A stretch of DNA of 64,000 nucleotides from Anaeramoeba ignava (Eukaryota > Metamonada > Anaeramoebidae). The translations under genes and the position numbers were made by a program. Under the pieces are notes generated by a model, which saw only the letters and a program-made list of their open reading frames with translations, did not search any database and was not told the origin of the DNA. Positions 47,821 to 59,997 of this stretch are shown here, one piece after another (the first letter of the stretch is position 1; each line of letters starts with the position of its first letter). The stretch spans positions 234,001-298,000 of the forward strand of contig JAPDFW010000079.1 of assembly GCA_028826165.1 (NCBI GenBank), in the 5' to 3' direction.

Positions 47821-49220
47821 ATGAAATTTTTCTTTTTTCTTTTTCTTTTTACAATAACTTTTTCTTTACCAATTAGTTTTGATTGGGGAGATATTAATGG
47901 AACTTCTTATTTGACTTCAATTAGACAACAGGTTTTTTATTCAAATTAAAAAACAAAAAAAATTTTTTTTAAAAAATTTTATTAATAAAAAAATTTACTA
48001 ATTAAATAATTATTTTTAACAAAATTCAAAACAAAAAAAAGCATTTACCTCAAGTTTGTGATAAATTTTCTTTGATTAATTATTTAAAAAAAGTTAATTT
48101 GTTTTTGTTTTTTTTTTAGTATGTAATTTTTAAATTTTAATTTTATTTAAATTTTAATTTAAATTTAAATTTTATTATTTTTTTAGTGTGGATCTTGTTG
48201 GGCTTTTTCGTAATTAAAAATTAAAAATAAAATTTAAAATTAAAATTAAAAATAAAATTTAAAAATAAAATTAAAATAATTTAGAACAACAAGTGCATTA
48301 AATGATCGATTAAAAGTAATGAATCTAATATTCAATTTAATATTTAATTTTAATTTAATTTAATATTTAATATAAATTATAGATTGCAAGAAAAAATCAA
48401 AAACCAGATATTTATTTAAGTCCTCAATTTCTTCTTAATTGTGCTTCAGATGTAGGAACTTGTGATGGTGGTTGGGTTATTTCTTTACTGCCTTGGCTAC
48501 AAAAAAATGGAATTGTTGAAGAAACTTGTAATAAATTCAAATTAAATTCAATTAAAAATTCAATTAAAAATTAAATCAAAATATATATTTAAAAATTCAA
48601 ATCAAAATATATATTTAAAAGGTTCTCCTTATGAAGCTATTGATAAAGAATGCACAGATTTAAATATTTGTAAACAATGTTGGGGAACTAATCAATGCGT
48701 TGCAATTTCAAATCCAAAAAAATATTATGTATCAAGTTATGGTTCACTTTCTACTGTTCCAGATATGATGCAAGAAATTTTCAAAAATGGGTAAATAATT
48801 AAATAATAATAAATAATAAATAATAATATAAAATAATAAATAAATAATAATATAAAATAAAATAAAATAAAATAAAAAGTCCAATTATTTGTGGAATAGC
48901 TGTTACTCCAGATTTAGAAGCTTGGACTGGTGGAAATGCTGTTTTTTATGATCAATCAGGAGTTCAATCACTTGATCATTGGATTTCTCTTGTTGGATGG
49001 GGACATAATGATACACAAAATTTGGATTATTGGATTATTAGAAACAGGTAAAAAATAAAAAATAAAAAATTTAAATTTAAATTGTTGTTGATTTTTATTT
49101 TTATTAAAAAAAATTAGTTGGGGAACTGAATGGAATCCTGATTTTGGAGGATTTTTTAATTTAGCAAAAGGAGTTAATAATTTAGGAGTTGAAAATTGGT
49201 GTTATTATGCAAATCCTTAA
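47821..49220 (+). CDS. Cathepsin X/Z-type cysteine protease (C1A)
   Basis: Nine exons: 47821-47931, 48042-48053, 48120-48122, 48187-48209, 48285-48315, 48383-48527, 48622-48790, 48880-49047, 49118-49220. They sum to 255 codons with matching phases throughout. A signal peptide (MKFFFFLFLFTITFS) is followed directly by the mature start LPISFDWGDING. IRQQHLPQYCGSCWAFS includes the cathepsin X mini-loop HIP-like HLP and the active Cys. Active His is in LDHWISLVGWG and Asn in IIRNSWG. Further blocks VEETCSPYEAIDKEC and KQCW match the family. No propeptide is encoded. Exons 2 and 3 are microexons of 12 and 3 nt (HLPQ and Y). Cathepsin X is a lysosomal carboxypeptidase; a phagosomal or lysosomal role is inferred. 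Confidence 0.88.
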
Positions 49221-49418
49221 AAATTAAAATTTCAAATTAAAATTCTAAAAGAAAATTCCAAATTAAAATTCTAAAAAGAAAATTTCAAATTAAAATTCTA
49301 AAAAGAAAATTCCAAATTAAAATTCTAAAAAGAAAATTTCAATTCAAACTCAAATTCAATATTTTGATTTCTTCTTCAATAAAAAGAAATTTTTTTCTTT
49401 TTTCAAAAATTCTTAATC

Positions 49419-52400
49419 TTAATCTTTATCTTTATATTTCTTCAAACATTCAATACATATTTTTGAAGGAGAATATATTCTCATATGTGGTAATACCCTG
49501 TTATTTTGATAACATTTAGAACATACAAATCTTGAACAAACTTGACATTCTCTTTTATGATTTGAATCATTAAAAAAATCACCACAAATTTCACAAGAAT
49601 CACCTTGTTTTTGGATTAAATCATTTTTCTCTTTCTTTGGAAGACTCCAAGCAAATAATTCACCATTTGTGTTTCCTGTATAAATTGTTTGGTTGAATTT
49701 GGAAACAAAAAGTGCTGTTATTGGAACATCTGAACAGTTCATTTCATAAAAAATCCACAAACCATTATTTTCTGAATCATTTTCATATAAATTTTTATAA
49801 ACTTTCCCTTTGTTGTTTTTGATACTCATCCATGATTTCCAGAATCTAACAACACCATTTTCATGTCCAGTCAAATAAACATGATCTTCACAAAATTGAG
49901 ACAAATTACTCATTTCCAAAGAGGTTATTTTGTTGTTTCCTTTTTGATTGAGAAGAATATCAGATTTGGCAATTTGTGTTCCATTCAAGCTCCAAATAAA
50001 AATTTGCAAATCAGAACAAGCAATAATTTCTCCAGAAATTGGGTTCATTTTAATAAAAAAAGGAACAAAATGATGGTTCTTCAATGATCTCATATATCTT
50101 AATTTTTCGAAATCCCAAACAATGCAAGTTGAGTCTCGAGAACCTGAAATGAAAACAGAATAACTTTTGCAAATGCAAATGGAAGTGATTTCTTTTGAAT
50201 GTGCATTTAAACTTGCAAGTAATTCCAAGTTGCTTTCTTGTTGATAAGCATTCCCATATTTTTGCATATTGACTTTCCAAATTTTCAAAACACAATCATC
50301 TCCTCCTGTAATAATAACATCATCTATAATTGATCCACAAACAACTTTTCCTTTATGTTTTTGTTCTGCAACAAATATAGTTGTTTTTTCTTCAACATTG
50401 CTCATTCTGAATGAAAAATCTGAGTAATTCCATGTCAAAACAATATACATATTTGTTGGTGATATTTCTTGATTATAACTTGCAACTGCAATTTTCTCTC
50501 CTTCTTGCTTAATATCACAAATTGGTTTTTCATGATGATGAATTTCCTCTTTTGATAGGAATGATGGGAAGGAATAAAATCCAATCGCACTTGTCCATTT
50601 ATTTCTTTTTTTCGGATGAGAATTGGATGTGTTTTCAATATTTTCTTTCTTGTTATCATTTCCATAATTCATTTCCCATTTTAATTCTTCTTCAATCCAA
50701 TTTAGTATTTGATAAGATCCTATTTTATTTTCTAATGCACTTCTGTGAATCTGTATAAATTTGATAATGCTATTTCCACTCCATTGTGGCATAATAACAT
50801 CATCTATTAATCCTTTCTTTTCTATTCCTGTGCTTAATAATTCTTGGTTATTTTTGAAAAATTCAGGAAAATAATAAAATTCTGGAGGAACTTTATAAAA
50901 ATTCATTTTCTTTAAATTGGATTCTGAAAATTGATTTGGAATTGAATTAAAATTTTCTTTTTGTATTTCTGAATCAAGATGTAAAAGAATTTTGGGATAA
51001 ATACGAACTAAATAGGATAAAATTAAATTAATGCTAAAACAAAAAAAAAATTAAATAATATAATGAGAAAAAGAAAATTTTTATATTTTTGATTTTTGAT
51101 TTACTTTGTTTTGTTTGTTAAAGAGGAAAATTGATTCCGATAATTTTTCTTTTGATTTAAATCAATGCTTTCACTTGAATAATCATTCAGAATTAATGGC
51201 AGAAAAGGATATTGAGAAAGATCATTAAAAGATTTTCCATTAAATCTATTGATTTGAAGTAAATATTCGAAATTGGAAATTGTTCCATTTCTCCATTTTT
51301 CTGTTTGAATTGGAAAAGTAGTTAAATTTTCCTCAATTTTTAATCTTTTTTCTTGTTTTTCTTTGATTTCTTCTTCTTGAATTCTTTTCTTTGATGATAA
51401 TTTTCCTTTAGAAATTTTTAAATTTCCAACATTTTTGCAAATTGCTTTTAATATTTGTTCCCAATTTTCATTGAAAAAAACAATAAAAAGACTTGATCCA
51501 TCGCTACTAAAAATTTCAAAAGCATTTTTTTGACTATTAAATTCACGAGGTAATATTTTTTGAATATCCAAAAGTTGGAATTGTTTATGTCGAATTTTTT
51601 CTGAGATTTTCTCAAGATTCAATAAATATTCTTCGATATTTTGGTTTTGATCCCAATTCTTTATTTGTAATTTGGAATATTCAATTATATGTATAGATTT
51701 TTCTGTTAAAATGAATTTGGAACGATAACAAAATATTCCTGATATTTTCATCGCTTCACATCTAATAAAAATTTCTTCTGAATGAGAAATTTGTTTTTCA
51801 ATTTGTTCAATCCTTTTCTTAGGTTTATACACGATGTTTTGATCATCTTCTTGTGTATGAGTAAATTTTCTCACAAGCTTTGTTCTTATTGATTCTCCAT
51901 GTTCTTTCTTATCGATTTGCCAAAAAGATTGATATTTTTTGGATATTTCTTTGCATTTGGAAAAAATACCCTTTTCATAAAATATCCTTTTTTTTGTTGA
52001 TCTCCAAAAGTGAAGTAAATGAAACATTTCGTTTTGATTCTTTTGCTTTTGTGCCTTTTCTTTTTGTTTTCTTGTGTTGATAATCTGATTCCAAGAATTA
52101 TTCTGAAAAATGATTTTTTGAAAATTTTCTTGATTTTTTTGGTCATTTTTGGAGTTTTCTCGTTTTCGTTTTTCAATTCTTTCATTTGTAAGATTTGCAA
52201 ATGTATTTTTTGTTTTTTCTATTCTTGATTTAATTTGAATAAAAGAATTAGCTTGTTTGGAATTTCTTGAGAAATTAATTTCCTTTTCGGATTCACTCAC
52301 AAAACGACTGAATCCTGGGAAATCATGAACAATTAATAAAAATCCATCATCAATTAAATTTCTCAATTCATTATTGTGATTTATATATTGGAAAAATGGA

Positions 52401-55400
52401 CGAATCAAATCAGGGATTGTGTAAAGAATATTCTTCCAAATTCCGTTTGATTTTTGAATAACATTTTCATCTTGAATGAACAGAAAATCCCACATAATAT
52501 AACAGAAAGCTCCAATAAAATCTGGATTATTATTTTGTTTATTGATGATGGTTTGGGAATTTTCCACTAATCCATTTAAAAATGTGATAATTTCTTCGTT
52601 ATTCTCTTGATTATGTTTTTTAATTGATTGTTTTTTGGATATTAAAACGGATATTATTAACCGATCTAAAGAAGAATAAAGACTATTTTGAAATTCTAAT
52701 AGAGATTGTGGTTCTTTTTGATGTTCTTTAGAAGGATCATTCTTTTTATTCTTTTTATTCTTTTTATTCTTTTTATTCTTTTTATTCTTTTTATTCTTTT
52801 TATTCTTTTTCTTATTATTTTCATTATTATTTTCATTATTATTTTCATTATTATTTTCATTATTAGAAGAAATAATTCCAATCAAAAAAACTAATAAATC
52901 TAAAGTTGGTAATTCAAGGTTTTTGTATTTTTCAGTGAATACAATTTTGGTAAGAAAATCTGATAATTTTATCGTATTTAATAAAAAAAGTTGTGAATTT
53001 TTGGTGATAAATTGTGATTTTTCCTGCAATTTAACTTTGTCAAGTAAATTTAAAAATATTTTTCCCATAAAAATGGATTGTTCTATTGAATTTAAATTGG
53101 AAATGAGAAAATCATAAAATCTTGTGATTATAACAATAGCATCTTTTGATTCTTTCATATTTTGAAGAATAATTTCAGTTAGAAAATGAATAACATTTTG
53201 CGAAATTTCATTATTATAAAGAAAATTTTGTAAAGAATCAAAATTTGAATTTGAATTTGAATTTGAATTTGAATTAGAATTTGAATTATTTTCTTCCATT
53301 TTGAGATAATTCTCATTATGGAAAGAAATTGAATCAAAACAACAAAAAATTGAAAGTAAGGAACTAATAAATTCATATTCTCTACAATATTGTTGGAATT
53401 CTTTGGAATTTTTGAAAACAAATATCAGAAATTTGATGCTTTCATTTACTGATTCAATTTGGATTCCATAATCTATTAATTGATTTTCATCAAGATTTTT
53501 GTTTTCAGTTGATTCTTGCTGTTGTGGATTTTGATTGTCATTGTTTTTTTTCGCAAACAAAATATCAAAACCAAACTGAAGATAGTTATTATAAGTTTGC
53601 TCCAAAAGAGGGAATAAAATCTTCCATGCTTGAGATGAATAAATTTGAATTTCTCCATTTTGATTTTTGATAACGATTTTTTCGATTAAATTTGATTGGA
53701 AATGGAATGTTTGAGGGAAATAAGCAATTTGTACTCCTAGAAACAAGGAAAAAATATAATTGAAGATTGTTAAAATTCCTGAATATTTGCGAAAATAATG
53801 AATCAATAACATTTGGCTGTTTTTCTTGATGAAAATTTTGTAGTAATTCTTATTGAGAAGCAATGTGAAGAAAATATTGAGAATTGAAAGGATAATCTTC
53901 TCAGGAATTTTCTGACTGAGAATAAGAAAGAAATAATCAGGATTTAAAATATCGAAAATAATCTTGTTTTTTTTCGAATTCTTTTCTTGATCCAAATTTA
54001 AAACCAAATCCAGAATTTGGTCAAGAATTAAATAAACAACTTTGTTCTCAAACGAATTAAATGAAGATATTCCATTTTTTAATCCTTGCCTGAACAGTGT
54101 TGTTTTCTTTTGATAAGAGTAATCATACTCGTCTTCATCAATTTCTAGTTTTGTGGTTTGGATTATGAAATCAGTCACTTTTTTCAGTGTGTCATAACTA
54201 ATTTGATCAAAGAAAATGAATCTTTTCAACAAACGAAGAATAATTCGAATGAATTGACTATCAATCGAGTCCTTCCTTATTCTCAATAAATTCAATAGTT
54301 TGGCTGCAATTTTTATTTTTTTCAATTGAAGAACATTAAATTCCATTCGAATATTATTTGCTGCAATATAAGTTGAAATTTTTTCAATAATAAAAGATTG
54401 AATTTCTTGCGGTAGATGCACAAAAATATCCCATTTCAGAAGAAGTTTCAACAACCCAAGATTAATCACAATTGTAGACAGATTATTTTGTTCCAAATTT
54501 AGAGGGTTGACTTCAATTATGTCAAAAAGATATTCAAGTGATTTGATTGAAAATAACTTGATTTGCTTCTTGAAGATGAAGAAAAGTAGATTTAGTGCTT
54601 TTGGTTCATTTTCTGGATTCAAACTAAAAGCATCAGTTTTGAAAATTCGAGTGAAAAATAAAATGTAGTTTTCAAATTCCTCTTTGTTTTTGGCATTTTC
54701 CAAAAGAACCAAAAGTGAGTATAAAGGTTCTGATTTTGAAAATTGCAAAATAAACCCGTTGTTGATATGAACTGAAGTATTTCCATGCAAAGTTGCCTCA
54801 TAATTTGTGTTGAATTCTGAAACATTGATTAATGTTTTTGTTTTTGATTTTTCTGAATTTTTGGAAATGGTTCTTTTGACAACAGATTCTGGATTAAATG
54901 AAAACAGAATTTTGCTATTCCAAAATGGGAAAGTTGATAAACACAAACCAAAACGCGTGAATGAATTGATTGCTTGAGGGAATTTGTCAATTTCATTGAT
55001 GAAAAAATAGTCTAAATTGGGGAAACGTGAAGTGAAAATGAAGAAATTATCCAGAAAATTCCCACGATAATGAATCCCGAAAGTGTAAAGAGCAGCAACA
55101 TTTTTGTGGGTCAAAATCTGGGAAGAAATATAAATCTGGGTAATTCTCCAAGAAATTCCCTGTTTGTTCATTTTGTGCAAAAGGATCAGCAAAAAACAAA
55201 TTAAATTCCGATTTTGTTTTATTTGGGAAACTAATTTTGCGATAATTAATCATACAACTATCCACATACAGCGTCATAACATCTTGTAATACTCGCGAAA
55301 ATGCATGAACTAACACAACATGTTGCCATTTCCCTTTCTGGAAAGTGTGTTCTTGGAAAATTATTTCTGGTTGATTTGTTGCTTTGATATGCAAATGATC

Positions 55401-58400
55401 TTCTGAAATAAATGCAGAAAAAGAAGAAGCATGATCTTGTGACTCAAAAGTGAAAAGATGATAATTGGAAGAGTTATAATTAGAGGAATTAAAAGGATCG
55501 CTTTCATCCTCTAAAAAGATCCAGAATGAAAGCGTATATCCGTTTTGTGGTGGCCATATTTTTTCTTCTATATTTGCCAACGAAATACCTGAAGAATGAT
55601 CTTGTTTGAAATCGAACAACAAATAATTTGATTCTCTCCCAATTTTAAGCATTTCCAATATCATAATCCAAAATGGATTTGGTGGGTTTACTGATAAAGT
55701 GATGAATTTCAAAATGTATTTTAAATCAGATTGTGATGAGTTTGTTGTTTGAATTTTCTGTATAATTTGAAATAAAATATTTTGGAACTCGCTTTTTTCT
55801 CCCAATAACATTTGAGAATATGTTTTGAAGATAAATTTGCATAATTTGACTTCAGATAGTTTTTGCATATTCATTGTATTTTTTGTTGTTGTTGTTAATA
55901 ATAATGAAATTTGTTGGAAAAATTCAATTTGATCTTTTTCTTCGTATTTCTCAATCAATTTAAGAGAGATTTCAAGTGGTTTTGTGTGGAAAATTTTCAA
56001 TTGGTTTCGCAAAGAAAGAATCTGCAATTTGTTTGTTTTTATATCAGGATTATGTATCGAAATTCCAATCAAATATAAGAGTAATTTATTCCAATTTTGT
56101 GATGTAAAAAAATTGGATGAAAATATCTTTTCATCAAATTGATTCATAATATTTTGTTTGAAAAAGCGAGATAAGATTTTGAATTTGCAAAGCGATTGAA
56201 TAACCAAACGAAATGACGCCGAGATCAAAGCATCTATTGAAGGAATTCTTTCTGTTTTTGAATAATCATATGAGAGTAAATCAAGGAAAAAAAGTTGATA
56301 TCCATTATTTTCAATAAAATATTTTGCAAAATCTTCGTTATTCTCCAAAAAAAATGCAAATGCATCAAGCCAAGAAGAGGCAGAAATCAAATATTCAAAT
56401 CTTTTTTCTGTTAATAAAGTGAAGAATCTTTGGAAGATTTCCGAATTTTTAGTTGAGTTCATTTGAATAATTTTTGCCACAATTTTTGTTGCTTGATTTT
56501 GTAATAACGGGAAATTCAAAATATTAATCATAAAATCCTTTTCTTCTTTTTGAAGAAAAATTTCCATTTTTTGCGGGAAATAATCTAATAAAGTATCCAA
56601 AATATTCATTAAATTATAATACAAATTAATATCAATTTTGCTATTTTCTCGATTTTCTGCATCTTCTTCTTTCAATAAAGATAATCCATCTTTTCTTAAT
56701 AAATTCAGCAATTCACTTTCTTTTGTATATTCTGATAAAATTTCTTTGCAATATTTGATTAAATTCTCAATCAACGGAATTTTGGAAATGAGTGTTGCAT
56801 ATTCTCTATTTGTTTCTAATGCGCTGATTAAAATGTTTATAATCTCAATAAAAGTTTTTTTGGATAAATTTTCCAATTGAGTAAATTCAAGTAATTTTGC
56901 CAAATCTTCAAATGAAATTTTTTGTTTAATTTTGATATAATTTGAGAAAATTGAAATGAAGGAAATCTAAAATTTGAGAATTAAAATTAAAATTAAATGA
57001 AAAAAAAAATATTTATTATATATATTGATTACTTGAAAATTTGGATCAAGTTGAGTAAAAATATCATAAAAAGCATTAATTGTTTCTGAATGAACCATTT
57101 CATAATTTTTGGGATTGATGCTAATAATTGAAACTATTCTTTGTAAAACAACCAAAAGATAGGAATTTGGAGAAGAATTAAAATGATTAAGAAAAAGAGT
57201 TTGCAGAATTTTGAAAGGGGTTGAATTTGTAATGATATTTCCATATGAATCATCTTCCAATTCCATTTTTGTTTGAAGATTTGGTTTCAATTCATTGAAT
57301 TCTTTCAAAAATACCAATTCACTAAGAATATTCAACACTTTTGAAATTTGAATTAAACAATCCGATCCATTTTCAAAAAAAATTTCCAAAATATTTAAAA
57401 TGATTTCATATGCATTATTTTCAAGGAAGTTGTTGTGAAAAAGAGTGGAAATTGGATGAGAATATTTCAAAGAGTTCAGAAGTAATTGTATAACTTGAAG
57501 AACTTCAACCCCAAAACCAGATTCTTTGTTATTGATAAAATTATTTAAATAATCAACAATTTCTTGTATAAATTTTAATTGTAATATGTTTTTGATAAAT
57601 TTGATTGAGAAATGATCTTTGTGGAAAATAATGTTGATTAAAGAGATGTATTTTTGAAAAAATTGTAATTTGTTTTGAATATTGTTTGTCTGGAAAGTGA
57701 TTAAAACTTGAATATATTTTTGGATGAGATTGTGTTGAATTAAAATGTTTGTTGCTTCCTTCATTGAAACAAGAGTAGTTTGAATGGAGGTTAATTGAGT
57801 GAATATTTTTGAGGATATTTCTTGAGCTATTTTGTTTTGTTTGGAAGATGAATTAAATCAAATCAAACCAAAAATTATCAAGTTATTAAATTTTTTACAA
57901 TTTAAGTTTGAATATAAAGATTTTTTAAGATCAACTTCATTTTCTATCACATTATCTTTAATTTCTTCTGGAAATATTAAATAATTTGCTAATTTTAGAA
58001 AATCAATGCAAACTTCAAGAAAGTTTTTTGATAAAAAGTGTTTTTTTATATTAAATTCTTTGATTAAAAATTGGATGTTTGTTAAAATTTCAATTAAATT
58101 ATTTTTTTGTTGAGTTTCTAAAATGGATTCTAATAATTTTTCTTGAGAAATGTTTTTTTCTGCAAGTTTTAGAATTGGAAAGATATTTTGAGCAAATTGG
58201 GATGCAAGGATATTTCCAAATTGAGAATGATTTGAAAATCTTTTATAATTTTATAAATAATTTTATAAATAATTTTATATTTAATTTTATATTTAATTTT
58301 ATAAATAATTTTATAAATAATTTTATATTTAATTTTATAATTAATTTTATAAATAATTTAATAAATAATTTTATAAATAATTTTATATTTAATTTAATAA

Positions 58401-59735
58401 TTAATTTTATAAATAATTTTATAAATAATTTTATAAATAATATTATAAATAATTTTATAAATAATTTTATAAAATAATTTAATAATTAATTTTTAATATT
58501 TAATTTAATATTTAATTTTAAATAAATAATTTTATAAATAATTTTACAAATAATTTTTATTTTATAAATAATTTTATAAATAATTTTTATAAATTAATTT
58601 TATAATTAATTTTATAATTAATTTTATAAATAATTTTTATAAATAATTTTATAAATAATTTTATAAATAATTTTATAAATAATTTTATAAATAAATAAAT
58701 TTTATAAATAATTTATAATATTATAAATAATTTAATAAATAATTTAATTTAATAAATAATTTATATAAATGAATTTTATAATTAATTTTATAATTAATTT
58801 TATAATTTAATTTTATAATTTTAATTTTTATAAATAATTTTTAATTTAATAATTAATTTTAATATAAATAATTTTATATTTAATTTTTTAATTTTAAATA
58901 ATTTTTTAATTTTATAAATAAATTTTAATTTTTAAATAATTTTATAATTATTAATTTTATTTAAATAAATTTTATAAATAATTTTATAATTAATTTAATA
59001 ATTAATTTTATAAATAATTTTTAATAAATTAAATTTTTTATAAATAATTTTATAAATAATTTTATAAATAATTTAATAAATAATTTTATAAATAATTTTA
59101 TATAAATAATTTAATAAATAATTTTATAAATAATTTTATAAATAATTTTATATTTAATTTTTATAATTAATTTTATAAATAATTTTATAAATAATTTTAT
59201 AAATAATTTTATAATTAATTTAATAAATAATTTTATAAATAATTTAATAAATAATTTTATAATTAATTTTATAAATAATTTTATAATTAATTTTATATTT
59301 AATTTTATAAATAATTTTATAAATAATTTTATAAATAATTTTATAAATAATTTTATAAATAATTTTATAAATAATTTTATAAATAATTTTATAAATAATT
59401 TTATAAATAATTTTATTAATAATTTAATAAATAATTTTATAAATAATTTTATAAATAATTTTATTAATAATTTAATAAATAATTTTATATATAATTTAAT
59501 AAATAATTTTATAAATAATTTTATAATTAATTTACTCAATATATTTTTCATTTGGTTTTTGAGAAAAACAATAAAAATATATTAAATTAAATTCTTGAAA
59601 TTTGTTCTGTTTTTCAGGTTTATTTTTTAATAAAACTAAATCACTCCAAGCTTTTCTTAATTTCATTGCATTTTGAAGATCATTCCAATTAGAATTTAAA
59701 AGAATTGATTTTGATTTTGTTTTTGATTTACTCAC
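49419..59735 (-). CDS. Giant BEACH - WD40 - FYVE protein (ALFY/WDFY-like)
   Basis: Exons from the 5' end: 59536-59735, 57869-58239, 57033-57826, 51105-56966, 49419-51033. Dropping one base in the CCC run at 55158-55160 gives 2,946 residues. A 42-bp intron (57827-57868) removes an in-frame TGA at 57858-57860 and keeps the frame. Parts in order: helical ARM-like N-half; concanavalin-like part (LYVDSCMINY, then SWRITQIYISS and ALYTFGIHYRGNF); PH-BEACH (FQLLDIQKILPREF); BEACH start TEKWRNGTISNFEYLLQINRF; BEACH end VPPEFYYFPEFFKNN; WD40 blades; C-terminal FYVE finger (CEICGDFF..CQVCSRFVCSKC..CIEC). Proteins of this class act in membrane traffic or selective autophagy and bind PI3P through FYVE. 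The central BEACH segment with the usual HYGTHYS motif is missing. Confidence 0.85.
52736..52866 (-). repeat. Coding minisatellites in the BEACH gene
   Basis: A 9-bp unit (plus strand TTCTTTTTA) repeated about eight times encodes Lys-Asn-Lys triplets. Next to it a TTATTTTCA 9-mer repeated four times encodes Glu-Asn-Asn. A Ser-Asn dipeptide run follows at about 53,240-53,285. These tracts sit in a surface linker of the protein and keep the reading frame. Confidence 0.75.
58240..59535 (-). repeat. BEACH gene intron 1: 12-bp tandem array
   Basis: Sense-strand donor GTAAATTAATTATAAAATT at 59535 blends into the array; acceptor TATAAAAG ends at 58240. The unit is ATTTTATAAATA on the plus strand with ATAATTA and ATATTTA variants, the same family as in the TVP15-like intron. 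A degenerate part lies at 58,480-59,040. Exons join in phase 2 (KYIE|FSNHSQFG). Confidence 0.82.
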
Positions 59736-59997
59736 TAAAAAAAATTTTAAAATTTAATTTTATAAAAATGTTTTACTCAATAAAATTTTATTATTTAATA
59801 CTTTTTTTGATTTATTTATTAATTTAAATTTGATGAAAGAAAAAAGGAAAAAAGAAAAATGAAATTATTTTTTTCTCCTTTTTTTTTTAATTTTTAATTT
59901 TTCTTCTTTTTTTTTTTAATAACGTCATTCAAAATTAAATTCATTTTTCATTTTTCATTTTTCATTATTCTTTATTACATTAAAATAGTTAAATTAA
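59736..59997. promoter_or_regulatory. Divergent upstream region of BEACH and kelch-BTB genes
   Basis: 262 bp with GAAAAAAGGAAAAAAGAAAAATGAA near 59836-59860 (facing the BEACH gene) and four TTTTTCATTTTTCAT units at 59941-59970 (facing the kelch-BTB gene). The two sides are separated by a poly-T stretch. Confidence 0.45.

Noticed and set aside
57858-57860. TGA in the BEACH gene as evidence for a reassigned stop codon
   Set aside because: A 42-bp GT..AG intron (57827-57868) removes it in frame, Trp is encoded by TGG everywhere, and the only other internal TGA is in an RCC1-BTB copy.
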